Shown here: one piece after another, positions 53,001-62,167 of the stretch | Layout: every line of letters starts with the position of its first letter | How positions within the stretch are numbered: position 1 is the stretch's first letter | From: Paraflavitalea devenefica | Lineage (GTDB): Bacteria > Bacteroidota > Bacteroidia > Chitinophagales > Chitinophagaceae | NCBI RefSeq assembly: GCF_011759375.1 | Contig: NZ_JAARML010000003.1 | Span: 186,001 to 250,000, forward strand | Reading direction: 5' to 3' | DNA length: 64,000 nt | Made by a program: the position numbers and the translations under genes | Notes under the pieces: generated by a model | What the model saw: the letters and a program-made list of their open reading frames with translations, nothing else | The model's database searches: none | Told to the model about the DNA's origin: nothing

Positions 53001-54217
53001 TGGAACGTATTTTATTTAACCTCATCTCCAATGCCTTTAAGTTTACGCCAGAGCATGGCTGCGTAACGGTAGCGCTGCACCCAGAAGAGAAAGAAGCCGG
53101 TAAGCCCTACCTGGCCATCCAGGTGAAAGACACCGGCATTGGCATACCCAAAGAAAAGCAGGAAAAGATCTTTGAACGTTTTTTCCAGCATGAAACGCCC
53201 GGCAGTATTGTAAACCAGGGCAGCGGTATTGGCTTGTCTATTACCAAAGAGTTTGTAAAACTGCACAATGGTTATATAATGGTAGACAGTGAACCGGAAA
53301 AGGGCAGTTGTTTTACCGTATGGCTGCCGGTGCAAACAGCCATAATTGCCGCGCCGGCAACTGCTTTAAACGGACATGCTGTAGCAGAAGCCCTGCTGGA
53401 ACCGGAAGCCCCGGAGCAGGAAGTGGAAGCTGTGCCGGCAGAGGTCTCTAACAACAGGAAGAAGACGTTGCTACTGGTGGAAGACAATGAAGATTTCAGG
53501 TTCTATCTGAAAGACAACCTGCGGCAGTACTTTACTATCCTCGAAGCGGCGGACGGAAAAGAGGGCTGGCAAAAAGCCCTGGGTCATCATCCGGACCTGG
53601 TAGTGAGTGATATCAGCATGCCGGAAATGAGCGGCACTGACCTTTGCAGGAAGATTAAAAAGGACCAGCGTACTTCCCATATCCCGGTGATCCTGCTCAC
53701 GGCCCTGGCCGGGGAGGAACAACAGTTGAAGGGCCTGGAAACCGGCGCCAACGATTATCTCACCAAGCCTTTCAATTTTGAGATACTGCTATCGCGCATC
53801 AGGAACCTGCTGACACAGCAGGCCATTGCCCGCAAAACCTTTGAAAAGCGGATCGAGGTAAACCCGGCCGACGTAAGCGTAGCCTCTCCCGATGAGCAGT
53901 TCCTGCACCAGGTGATGGAGATGATAGAAAAGAATATGTCTAATCCCGACTTCTCCGTGGAAGAGCTGAGCAGGGGCGTGTACATGAGCCGGGTGGCCCT
54001 GTACAAAAAAGTACTGGCCCTGACCGGCAAAACACCCATCGAGTTCATCCGTTCGGTGCGGCTGAAACGGGCGGCCCAGTTATTGGAAAAATCCCAGATG
54101 ACCGTGGCCGAAATTGCTTACGAGGTAGGCTTCAACAATCCCAAATACTTTTCTAAATACTTCAAGTCGGAATACCATGTGCTGCCCAGCCAATGGGCCG
54201 GGGGTGGCGTTCAATAA
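50072..54217 (+). CDS. Hybrid two-component system sensor (HTCS) of a polysaccharide utilisation locus
   Basis: 1381 residues from ATG 50072 (TTG at 50060 in frame). Signal peptide (MRKIVIIMVLCITGAVLFAQ), two-component propeller repeats (many DSKGFIWFGT, DNKGNIWVCT, DRIWIGT-like blades, about 25-690), a Y_Y_Y domain (KYAYKLEGFNEDW), one membrane helix (about 815-835), HisKA with H871 (FFTNVSHEFRTPLS), HATPase (DTGIGIPK, GSGIGLSI), receiver with D1180 (VVSDISMPEMSG) and AraC-type helix-turn-helix (LKRAAQLLEKSQMTVAEIAYEVGF). It senses an oligosaccharide in the periplasm and activates the genes downstream. It is upstream of GH31-SusC-SusD on the same strand. Confidence 0.97.
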   Translation: MRKIVIIMVLCITGAVLFAQNTSYQFSRIDISQGLSNNQVNSIFRDSKGFIWFGTMSGLNRYDGYTFTIFRHNLYDSSTISDDYIARIMEGPDNTIWVVNRGGLNIFDPLTEKFNRNASAGLARYALPPATVANIVRDSRGHYWFIMSGAGLYKYDPATGKTTRVYQPVGPVVAQVSPVSLAEDAHGDLWVVFNDGRIEKMDGRTGAVTFKTDALATSMGYERLNYSLYVDAENELWLYISNDARGVIHYNPASGALRHITGDAGIYGLNNNIVNGLLQDNKGNIWVCTDHGGVNVFNKKTRTWQYLMTNDDDPRSLSQNSIITAYKDKAGIIWLGTFKKGINYYRERTVSFPLFTHQVSDAASLPYNDVNRFIEDAAGNLWIGTNGGGLIYYDRSAKTFRRFLHNPRDPNSISNNVIVSLFIDHTQRLWIGSYFGGLDCYDGRKFTHYQHSDNPNSLSDNRVWEIYEDSKKEMWIGTLNGGLDRFDRQRNIFHHYRFGQPNSISADYIAALMEDKTGKLWIATANGVDVLLRRPNLPDSFVHYYNTPGNANSLSNNNVICILQDRKDRIWIGTRDGLNLFDPAKNAFQVFRREDGLPDNTVQTLLEDDAGTIWMSSPNGISHIFPQYDEHKKSFALQCHNYDELDGLQGTAFNENAAYKTRKGELIFGGANGFNLFHPAAIVPARQSSPMAFTGFRIFNKNVGIGERINGRTVLSQSIMQTERIVLKHKENVLSIEFAALNFTNADKNKYAYKLEGFNEDWTITDGKMRVATYTNLDPGDYTFRVKAATSNDVWNKEELALHIKILPPFWKTPWAYVLYTLLLAGILWFSRHMVVQRARIRFQMEQQRKEAQRMHELDMMKIRFFTNVSHEFRTPLSLILTPVEKMMQQSEDDGQRKQFRLIHRNARRLLNLVNQLLDFRKMEVQELRLNAVSADIIKFTKDISYSFTDIADKKNIRFNFYTTLDSLVTSFDHDKLERILFNLISNAFKFTPEHGCVTVALHPEEKEAGKPYLAIQVKDTGIGIPKEKQEKIFERFFQHETPGSIVNQGSGIGLSITKEFVKLHNGYIMVDSEPEKGSCFTVWLPVQTAIIAAPATALNGHAVAEALLEPEAPEQEVEAVPAEVSNNRKKTLLLVEDNEDFRFYLKDNLRQYFTILEAADGKEGWQKALGHHPDLVVSDISMPEMSGTDLCRKIKKDQRTSHIPVILLTALAGEEQQLKGLETGANDYLTKPFNFEILLSRIRNLLTQQAIARKTFEKRIEVNPADVSVASPDEQFLHQVMEMIEKNMSNPDFSVEELSRGVYMSRVALYKKVLALTGKTPIEFIRSVRLKRAAQLLEKSQMTVAEIAYEVGFNNPKYFSKYFKSEYHVLPSQWAGGGVQ

Positions 54218-54405
54218 TAGTCCGGCTGCATATAATTTATATTGACAATCAGTTTATTAATCTCTCCGGTTAACATTTGAATACCCATTCATAAACATCT
54301 GCCTACCCTCTTTTAACAGGTAACATTCTACATTTATACCGATGCGATAAGCAGGAAAATAAGGCCTGCTGATCCCTGATTGTTGAACAAAACGAAACGA
54401 TTGCT

Positions 54406-57282
54406 ATGCGGAAGATCAAGACATTGTTGTCCTGCCTTGTGGTGACCTTATTGTCCGTAACCACCCTTTCAGCCCATCATATTCCCCCCGGTGAATACTC
54501 AAAAGTAGATGACGGTATTATCGTACATGTAAAAAGAAAACTACCCAATGGTGTTTGTCTCGTACGATTGCAGGCGATCACCGACCATATTATACGGGTT
54601 ACTGCCAGTCCGGTGGATTCTTTTACCAATACGACCAGCCTCATCATCCAGGCTAAAAAAAGAACACCTGTAAAATGGACCTTAAAAGAAGAGAAAGAAC
54701 AGGTTATCCTGCTTACACCGGCCCTCAGGGTTACGGTATCCCTGGTTTCGGGGGAAATCAATTTTACCGATCATACCGGCAGATCCCTGCTGGCCGAACC
54801 CAAAGAGGGCGGCAAATATTTTATCCCGGTTACAGAAGAAGGCCAGCCGGCTTATAGGCTTAGTCAATCCTTCACCAGCGCCCCCGAAGAAGCATTTTAT
54901 GGACTGGGCCAGCACCAGAATGGCATCATGAACCATAAAGGGCAACAGGTGGAACTGTTGCAGAACAATACAGAGATCGCCGTTCCTTTCATGGTATCTT
55001 CCAACAACTATGGCATCCTCTGGGATAATTATTCCATCTCCAAAGTGGGCGATACGCGGGATTTTGAACCACTGTCTACCCTGAAGCTCTATGCTGCAGA
55101 TGGCAGCCGGGGCTGGCTCACTGCTACTTATGCCAGCAAATCAGACCCGAAACAGATCATAGCACAGCGGCCCGAATCGATGCTGGCGTATGACTACCTG
55201 TGCTCACAAAAAGATTTTCCCGAAACAGTAAAACTGGACGAGGTAAAAGTGACCTGGGAAGGCGCCATCGAATCTGCTTTTACAGGCACCCATCAGTTCC
55301 TGTTCCGTTATGGTGGCTACAGTAAGTTATGGATTGATGGTCAATTGCTGGTTGATCGCTGGCGGCATGCCTGGATGCCGGGCACAGCTATTGTGCCAGT
55401 ACAACTGGAAAAAGGAAAGAAACACAGCTTTCGTATTGAGTGGCTGCCCGATGGCGGCGTATCATACCTATCCTGCAAATGGTTAAGCCCGCTGCAGGGT
55501 GATCTTCAAAACCAGTTTGGCTTTAGTTCTGAGGTGGGTGATCAACTGGATTACTATTTCATCCGGGGCAATAACCTTGATGAAGTGATTGGCGGATACC
55601 GTGACATTACCGGCCAGGCTTCCATCATGCCCAAATGGGTAATGGGGCTTTGGCAAAGCCGGGAGCGGTATAAAACACAGGAGGAGATACTCTCCACCGT
55701 CAGTGAGTTCAGGAAGCGGAAGATACCGCTGGATAACATTGTGCTGGACTGGTCATTCTGGAAAGAGAATGACTGGGGCAGCCAGGACTTTGATTCCACC
55801 CGCTTTCCCGATCCGGCGGGAATGATCAAAACCCTGCATTCAACCTACAAGACCCATTTCATGATCTCCGTCTGGCCCAAGTTCTATGAAGGCATTCCCA
55901 TCTATAAACAGTTTGATAAAAATGGCTGGTTGTATAAAAGGAATATTACAGAACAACGGCGCGACTGGATTGGTAAAGGATATACGTCTACTTTTTATGA
56001 TGCTTACAATCCACAGGCGCGTACTGCCTTCTGGAACCTGCTGAATGAAAAGCTGTACAGTAAAGGAGTGGATGCCTGGTGGCTGGATGCTACAGAGCCG
56101 GATATTCATTCCAACATGTCGCCCGAAGAAAGAAAACAAACCATGAACCCGACGGCACTGGGTTCTGCTGCCCGCTATTTCAATGCCTTTGCCCTGCAGA
56201 ATGCAAAGGGCGTGTATGAAGGACAACGTGGGGTGAATCCCAATGAGCGCGTCTTTATCTTTACCCGTTCGGCCTTTGCAGGATTACAGCGGTATGCGGC
56301 CGCTTCCTGGAGTGGTGACATCGCCGCCCGCTGGGAAGACTTTAAAAATCAAATACCGGCAGGGCTCAATTTCTCCCTGTCTGGTCTTCCTTACTGGACT
56401 ACAGATATAGGCGGCTTTGCGGTAGAGCCGCGTTATGAAAATGCGACTGGTGAAAACCTCGAAGAATGGCGTGAGCTGATGACACGCTGGTACCAGTTTG
56501 GCGCTTTCTGCCCGATATTCCGCGTGCATGGTCAATTCCCTTACCGGGAGATATACAATGTGGCGCCGGAAACACATCCTGCTTATCAAAGTATGTTATA
56601 CTATGACAAGCTCCGCTACCGGCTCATGCCCTATATCTATTCTTTGGCCGGCAAAACCTATCATAATAATTATACCATTATGCGCGGGCTGGCCATGGAT
56701 TTCCCTGCCGACCCGCAGGTGAAAGACATCAGTGATCAATACATGTTTGGCCCTTCCATACTGGTAAACCCGGTTTGTGCCTACAAAGCTGCCAGCAGGA
56801 AAGTATACCTGCCTGCAGGTACCGGCTGGTATGAATACTATTCCGGAAAGTATATGTCAGGTGGTACAACCATAGAAGCGGAAGCACCATTGCAAAGAAT
56901 ACCGCTGTTTATTAAAGAAGGTTCCATACTGCCGGCAGGGCCTGCCCTGCAATACACATCGGAAAAGCCTGCTGATCCGGTTACCTTATTGGTATATGCC
57001 GGTAAGGATGGGGCATTTTCGCTCTATGAAGATGAAGGCACCAATTATAATTATGAGAACGGTGCTTTCTCCAATATCCCTTTCAGTTATGAAGAAGCTA
57101 CCAAGACATTAACCATTGGTGAGCGTACAGGAGCATTCAATGGGATGCTAAAGCAAAGAACCTTCCGGGTAATATGGATCGGGAAGAACAATCCCCGGCC
57201 CTTTGATCCGGATGCAAAAGCGGACCATACTATTAAGTATAATGGGAAGAAAGTGGCTGTGAAGATGAAATATTCAAACTAA
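54406..57282 (+). CDS. Glycoside hydrolase family 31, alpha-xylosidase-like, with inserted PA14 domain
   Basis: 958 residues with a signal peptide (about MRKIKTLLSCLVVTLLSVTTLSAHH). The GH31 catalytic nucleophile is D561 (WWLDATEP) and the acid/base D638 (WSGDIAARW). A PA14-like insert is visible at about 285-360 (AFTGTHQFLFRYGGYSKLWIDGQLLVDRWRHAW...). Fused PA14 within GH31 is known from Cellvibrio japonicus Xyl31A, an alpha-xylosidase acting on xyloglucan oligosaccharides. It probably works in the periplasm. It is 188 bp from the sensor gene and 29 bp from susC. Confidence 0.93.
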   Translation: MRKIKTLLSCLVVTLLSVTTLSAHHIPPGEYSKVDDGIIVHVKRKLPNGVCLVRLQAITDHIIRVTASPVDSFTNTTSLIIQAKKRTPVKWTLKEEKEQVILLTPALRVTVSLVSGEINFTDHTGRSLLAEPKEGGKYFIPVTEEGQPAYRLSQSFTSAPEEAFYGLGQHQNGIMNHKGQQVELLQNNTEIAVPFMVSSNNYGILWDNYSISKVGDTRDFEPLSTLKLYAADGSRGWLTATYASKSDPKQIIAQRPESMLAYDYLCSQKDFPETVKLDEVKVTWEGAIESAFTGTHQFLFRYGGYSKLWIDGQLLVDRWRHAWMPGTAIVPVQLEKGKKHSFRIEWLPDGGVSYLSCKWLSPLQGDLQNQFGFSSEVGDQLDYYFIRGNNLDEVIGGYRDITGQASIMPKWVMGLWQSRERYKTQEEILSTVSEFRKRKIPLDNIVLDWSFWKENDWGSQDFDSTRFPDPAGMIKTLHSTYKTHFMISVWPKFYEGIPIYKQFDKNGWLYKRNITEQRRDWIGKGYTSTFYDAYNPQARTAFWNLLNEKLYSKGVDAWWLDATEPDIHSNMSPEERKQTMNPTALGSAARYFNAFALQNAKGVYEGQRGVNPNERVFIFTRSAFAGLQRYAAASWSGDIAARWEDFKNQIPAGLNFSLSGLPYWTTDIGGFAVEPRYENATGENLEEWRELMTRWYQFGAFCPIFRVHGQFPYREIYNVAPETHPAYQSMLYYDKLRYRLMPYIYSLAGKTYHNNYTIMRGLAMDFPADPQVKDISDQYMFGPSILVNPVCAYKAASRKVYLPAGTGWYEYYSGKYMSGGTTIEAEAPLQRIPLFIKEGSILPAGPALQYTSEKPADPVTLLVYAGKDGAFSLYEDEGTNYNYENGAFSNIPFSYEEATKTLTIGERTGAFNGMLKQRTFRVIWIGKNNPRPFDPDAKADHTIKYNGKKVAVKMKYSN

Positions 57283-57311
57283 TTCTCTCAAAAACACGAA
57301 AACGATCGCAT

Positions 57312-60300
57312 ATGAAAAAAACCAAAACTGCCAGACAGCCGGCTGTCCTGTTCTGGACACTGCTATTGTGCCTGCTGGCCCTTACTCAGGGGTATGCACA
57401 GGAAACAACTGCCCCGAGAAAAATTACCGGAAAGGTAACTGCTAAAATGAGCGACGAACCGATCGTATCAGCATCGGTTACTATTAAAGGCTCCACTAAT
57501 TCAGCTTCTACCAATGCTACGGGCAATTTTACCATTGAAGCAAAGACCGGTGATGTACTGGTCATCTCTTCCATTGGTTATGCCCCCAAGGAAGTGAAAG
57601 TGGGCAGCCGGTCTACCATGGACATCAGGCTGGAGGAAGATTACAACGACCTGCAGGATGTAGTGGTGGTAGGTTACGGCCGTATGAAGAAGACCGACCT
57701 CAGCAGCTCGCAGGTGACTGTTACGGCTGCTGATATGCAGCGGACAGTGAACACCACACTGGAGCAGGGATTGCAGGGACGCGCGGCCAACGTATACGTT
57801 ACCTCCAACAGTGGCCAGCCCGGTGCGGCGCCTTCCGTGCTGATCCGCGGCGTTAGCTCTATCAATTATTCCAGTCAGCCTTTGTATGTTATTGATGGGG
57901 TGCAGATAAAGCCCGATAACCCCAATGGTGGAACGGGCACCAGTAACACCGCCACGAATGTTTCTTCCAACATCCTGGCGGGCATTAACCCCGATGATAT
58001 TGAAACCATCAATGTGTTGCAGGGACCATCGGCTACCGCCATCTATGGTGCGGTAGGCGCCAATGGTGTTATCCTCATCACCACCAAAAGAGGGAAGTCC
58101 GGCGACACCAAAGTATCTTTCAGCAGCCTGGCTACCATTCAGGACAGGCCCGAAAAAGTGCCTGTGATGAACCTGCGGGAGTATGCCACCTATCGTAATG
58201 AGTTTGCCAAAGCAGGCGGTGCTGCTTTTGAACCTGCGTTTGCCGATCCTTCTGTACTGGGGGAAGGCACTGACTGGCAAAAATCCCTGTTCCACCGAAC
58301 ATTGCTGCAGAAATACAGCCTGGGATTGAGTGGCGGTAATGACCGTACTACTTTTTATACAGGCGCGGAATATTTTAAACAGGAGGGCGTAGCGAAAGGC
58401 TCGGGCTTTGAACGTTACTCCATCCGTTTAAACATAGACAATCAAACGAGGCGATGGCTGAGAGTGGGGACAAACCTGAGCGTAAACCAGGTGAAGGAGA
58501 ACGTGAATACTACCAATGGCGACCTGCTGAATATTGCCATCACCCAGAATCCTGCCGTGCCTGTTACCAATCCCGACGGTAGCTGGGGTGGGCCGGTAAA
58601 CACACAGTACCAGTACACCAACCCGGTGGCGCTGGCAGAAATAAATGATAACCGTAATAAATCAATGGCCTTTATCGGCGGTATTTATGCCGATATTACG
58701 CTCTTCAAAGGACTTGTATTCCACAATGAGCTAAATACCTATTACCAATATACGAATAGCTATATCTTTAACCCCTCCTATAAGTTTAATGGCTATGAGA
58801 ATACCACTACTGTTTCTTCGCGCCGGAGCGGCAATAGCTACTGGTGGGGTATTCAAAACCGGCTACAGTATGATACCAAGATTGGTAAACATGGTATTAC
58901 GGCCATGGTGGGCCATGAAGCTACAGAAAACGGGCATGAAGGATTGGAAGGGTTGCGCCGCACTTTCATCACCAATGCTATACAGGAATTGCCTGGAGGT
59001 GATGCCTTATCAGCTACCAACAGCAGCTCCAAAGGCTCCAGCTCCCGGGAATCTTATTTTGGCCGGTTGAATTATGTATACAATGACCGCTATATTCTGC
59101 AGGCTACCATGCGGGCAGACGGTTCTTCCAATTTTGGTCCCGAGAACCGGTGGGGCTATTTCCCTTCCTTCTCGGCTGCCTGGAGACTGTCACAGGAAAA
59201 TTTTATGAAAAACATAGAAGCGCTTAATGACTTCAAGCTGCGGGTAGAGTATGGCCTTAGTGGCAATGCGGCAGCCGCTGGTTATTATGCCGCCTTGTAT
59301 AGTGTGCCTACTGCCAGCGGTACTGGTTATCTTTCCAACAATTTTGCCAACCCGTATTTGAAATGGGAAGAATCGAAAACACTGAACGTGGGATTTGATG
59401 CCCGTTTGTTCAATAACCGGGTAGAAATAATTGCCGATTTCTATATCAAGAAAATAACCGACCTGCTGACCACCAACGATTATCCTTACTATTCCGGTGG
59501 CGATATGTCGTATTCATCAGGGTATATCCGTTTCCCCACCTCCAATGTAGGCTCCATGGAGAACAAAGGGTTTGGTATCACCATCAATACGGTCAATATT
59601 GAAAAGCCCTTTACCTGGAGAACAGGATTGAATTTCTCTGTAGATCGTAATAAGATCACAGAACTGTACAACAATACACCTATTAACAGCACGTATAAAA
59701 CCAGTTCGGTGATCAGCTCTTCCAGGCCAGGTCAGCCGGTGGCCCTACTCACCGGTTATATTGCTGATGGAATATTTCAGAACATTAATGAGATCAAAGG
59801 CCATGCTATTCAGTTGGCCAGCGGGGTGATGCTGGTTGACCCCGCACAGGGCACCTGGGTTGGGGATGTTAAATTCCGGGATATCAGCGGCCCTGATGGA
59901 AAGCCAGATGGTAAGATAGACCAGAATGACCGTGTAGTGATTGGTAACCCCTGGCCCAAATTTACTTTCGGGTTCACCAACTCCTTCTCGTACAAAAACT
60001 TTGATCTGAACGTGTTGATCGTTGGCGTGCAGGGAAATGATGTATACAACTATACAAGGTATTTAAACGAGAATCCGCAAGGTGCTGGCGTGTATAGCAA
60101 CTACTTTAAATCAGTAGCCAACTTTGCCCGCCCCAGCAGTACTGATGTCAATGATCAAAATACCACGCTAACCAATCCCGGTTACCAGATAGCCCGCATC
60201 GCTACCAACACTGCCAATGGCAACTTCCGGGCTTCACAGTGGTACATTGAAGATGGGTCATACATCCGTATTAAGAACGTTACCCTTTCTTATTTCCTGC

Positions 60301-60503
60301 CGGCCAAATGGGCTTCCAAAATAGCCATGCGTAACCTGAAGGTGTCGGCCGGCGTACAGAACCTGCATACGTTCACGAAGTATAAAGGATATGATCCTGA
60401 AATTGGCATGACTCCCAACTATGGTTCTCTCACCGTAGGAGTGGATGATGCCCGTTATCCTTCTACCAAAATGTATTCTTTCAGCCTCACCGCTGATTTT
60501 TAA
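57312..60503 (+). CDS. SusC/RagA-type TonB-linked outer-membrane transporter
   Basis: 1063 residues. Signal peptide ending GYAQ, CarboxypepD_reg-like domain (about 38-115, KITGKVTAKMSDEPIVSASV), the TonB-box-like LQDVVVVGYGRMKKTDLS at about 117-134, plug domain (GRAANVYVTSNSGQPGAAPSVLIRG, YVIDGVQ) and a large C-terminal barrel ending FSLTADF. SusC transports oligosaccharides into the periplasm with energy from TonB; it forms a complex with the SusD lipoprotein encoded next. Confidence 0.97.
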   Translation: MKKTKTARQPAVLFWTLLLCLLALTQGYAQETTAPRKITGKVTAKMSDEPIVSASVTIKGSTNSASTNATGNFTIEAKTGDVLVISSIGYAPKEVKVGSRSTMDIRLEEDYNDLQDVVVVGYGRMKKTDLSSSQVTVTAADMQRTVNTTLEQGLQGRAANVYVTSNSGQPGAAPSVLIRGVSSINYSSQPLYVIDGVQIKPDNPNGGTGTSNTATNVSSNILAGINPDDIETINVLQGPSATAIYGAVGANGVILITTKRGKSGDTKVSFSSLATIQDRPEKVPVMNLREYATYRNEFAKAGGAAFEPAFADPSVLGEGTDWQKSLFHRTLLQKYSLGLSGGNDRTTFYTGAEYFKQEGVAKGSGFERYSIRLNIDNQTRRWLRVGTNLSVNQVKENVNTTNGDLLNIAITQNPAVPVTNPDGSWGGPVNTQYQYTNPVALAEINDNRNKSMAFIGGIYADITLFKGLVFHNELNTYYQYTNSYIFNPSYKFNGYENTTTVSSRRSGNSYWWGIQNRLQYDTKIGKHGITAMVGHEATENGHEGLEGLRRTFITNAIQELPGGDALSATNSSSKGSSSRESYFGRLNYVYNDRYILQATMRADGSSNFGPENRWGYFPSFSAAWRLSQENFMKNIEALNDFKLRVEYGLSGNAAAAGYYAALYSVPTASGTGYLSNNFANPYLKWEESKTLNVGFDARLFNNRVEIIADFYIKKITDLLTTNDYPYYSGGDMSYSSGYIRFPTSNVGSMENKGFGITINTVNIEKPFTWRTGLNFSVDRNKITELYNNTPINSTYKTSSVISSSRPGQPVALLTGYIADGIFQNINEIKGHAIQLASGVMLVDPAQGTWVGDVKFRDISGPDGKPDGKIDQNDRVVIGNPWPKFTFGFTNSFSYKNFDLNVLIVGVQGNDVYNYTRYLNENPQGAGVYSNYFKSVANFARPSSTDVNDQNTTLTNPGYQIARIATNTANGNFRASQWYIEDGSYIRIKNVTLSYFLPAKWASKIAMRNLKVSAGVQNLHTFTKYKGYDPEIGMTPNYGSLTVGVDDARYPSTKMYSFSLTADF

Positions 60504-60523
60504 CCTTTCTAAAATTGCTGTAT

Positions 60524-62137
60524 ATGAATAAGCTTTTAATCATATTACTGGTGCTGGTGGCAGCGCAGTCCTGTAAAAAAGACTTCCTCAACCGGCCGCC
60601 GGAAGACCAGTTGATAGCCGACATCTTTTATAAGACCACCGAAGAGGTAAGGGCCGGTACGGCGCCACTCTATAATATTGTGTGGTTTGATTATAACGAC
60701 AAAGCGGCGCTATCCTTTGGTGATGCCCGTGGCGGCAATATGATCTCTAACGACAGGGATCAATTCTACCGCTTTGCAGTGCCTGCTACAGACGTTAATA
60801 CTTTATTGCCGGCCTATAAATCTTTCTACAAGATCATTGCGCAAAGCAATCAAACCATGTTCAACGTCCGCAACAATGCCACTACCGTTCCGGATGATGT
60901 AAAGCGCTCTGCCATTGCGGAATGCCGCTTTATGCGGGCCATGGGCTATTATTTTCTGGTAAGCAACTGGGGAGCTGTGCCCATTATCTACGACAACGTA
61001 GCCCAGATGGGTGATACCAAGGTAACGCGCAATACGATAGAGAGCATTTGGGAATTGATCATCCGGGATATGACCTATGCGGCAAAGAACTTGCCGGCTG
61101 CTTCTTTTGGGGAAGGCCGTGTTACCAAACACTCGGCCGAAGGGATGCTGGCCAGGATGTACCTTACCCGCGCAGGTGTAGGCAGCGCCGGTACCCGCCG
61201 GAAAGCTGACCTGGACAGTGCGAAGTATTATGCCGCCGATGTGATCAACAATGGTCCTTATGTACTGGAGCCAAACTATTATGACCTGTTCCGGGGAGAA
61301 AACCACAACAGCTCAAAGAATAACAAAGAGAGCTTATTTTCCATTCAGTGGATGCCTATTAAAGACCCCTGGGGCATCAACAATTCTTTCCAGGCCTATA
61401 TGGCGCGCAACGGGGATATTACCGGTAGCTGGGATGGATGGGGGGCTGCACATGGCGCCTCTGCCAACCTGATCCAGTATTACCTGGACAATGAGGCTGA
61501 CTCTATACGACGCAAAGCTACTTTCATGTTCCAGAGCGACTTCTATCCCGAGATACGCAAAGACCTCGGCGGCTATCGCTTTACAGCTACCGATGTTGCT
61601 AATACCAAAAAATACATCATTGGTTCTGTTAAAGACAATGGCGGCAAGGGCAGTGAAATGTGTGCTTACATCAATACCTATATGCTGCGCCTGGCAGAAG
61701 TATACCTCATTTATGCCGAATCTATCTTAGGGGATGCAGCCAGCACTGCAGATGCAGAGGCCCTGAAGTATTACAATGCTGTACGCACACGGGCTGGTAT
61801 GCCGGAGAAATCCTCCATCACCTTCGATGATATCTTCCTGGAAAAAAGAATTGAAACGGTATTTGAAGGGATCTACTGGTATGAGCTCATGCGTTTGTAT
61901 TACTTTAATCCCACGAAGGCCAAATCCATTATCGATGCCCAGGATAAGGGCGCTTATACGCTGACCTATAATACTGGTTCTACGAGCCCGCGTACCTGGA
62001 CAGCGGTATACAATACCAAAAAATACCCGGTCACTGATCAAACCATGTACCTGCCCATTCCGGAAGCGGAACTGGTGAAAGCACCCAACCTGGCTGCCGC
62101 TCCTGTTCCTTTTGACTTTAGCCTTTTGCCTGATTAA
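60524..62137 (+). CDS. SusD/RagB-type starch-binding outer-membrane lipoprotein
   Basis: 537 residues from ATG 60524 (a TTG at 60515 is also in frame). The signal peptide ends VAAQSC with the lipidated Cys at residue 17, followed by KKDFLNRPPEDQ, a typical SusD start with an export-signal-like KKD. TPR-like helices and the C-terminal RagB/SusD region (VYNTKKYPVTDQTMYLPIPEAEL) complete the family. It acts as a lid on SusC at the cell surface and captures glycan. Gap from susC is 20 bp. Confidence 0.95.
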   Translation: MNKLLIILLVLVAAQSCKKDFLNRPPEDQLIADIFYKTTEEVRAGTAPLYNIVWFDYNDKAALSFGDARGGNMISNDRDQFYRFAVPATDVNTLLPAYKSFYKIIAQSNQTMFNVRNNATTVPDDVKRSAIAECRFMRAMGYYFLVSNWGAVPIIYDNVAQMGDTKVTRNTIESIWELIIRDMTYAAKNLPAASFGEGRVTKHSAEGMLARMYLTRAGVGSAGTRRKADLDSAKYYAADVINNGPYVLEPNYYDLFRGENHNSSKNNKESLFSIQWMPIKDPWGINNSFQAYMARNGDITGSWDGWGAAHGASANLIQYYLDNEADSIRRKATFMFQSDFYPEIRKDLGGYRFTATDVANTKKYIIGSVKDNGGKGSEMCAYINTYMLRLAEVYLIYAESILGDAASTADAEALKYYNAVRTRAGMPEKSSITFDDIFLEKRIETVFEGIYWYELMRLYYFNPTKAKSIIDAQDKGAYTLTYNTGSTSPRTWTAVYNTKKYPVTDQTMYLPIPEAELVKAPNLAAAPVPFDFSLLPD

Positions 62138-62167
62138 TACATTCCTAAACACCATAATATCCGCAAC

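Noticed and set aside
57501..58295. Minus-strand frame of 264 codons inside susC
   Set aside because: Antisense shadow; composition mirrors the SusC repeats.
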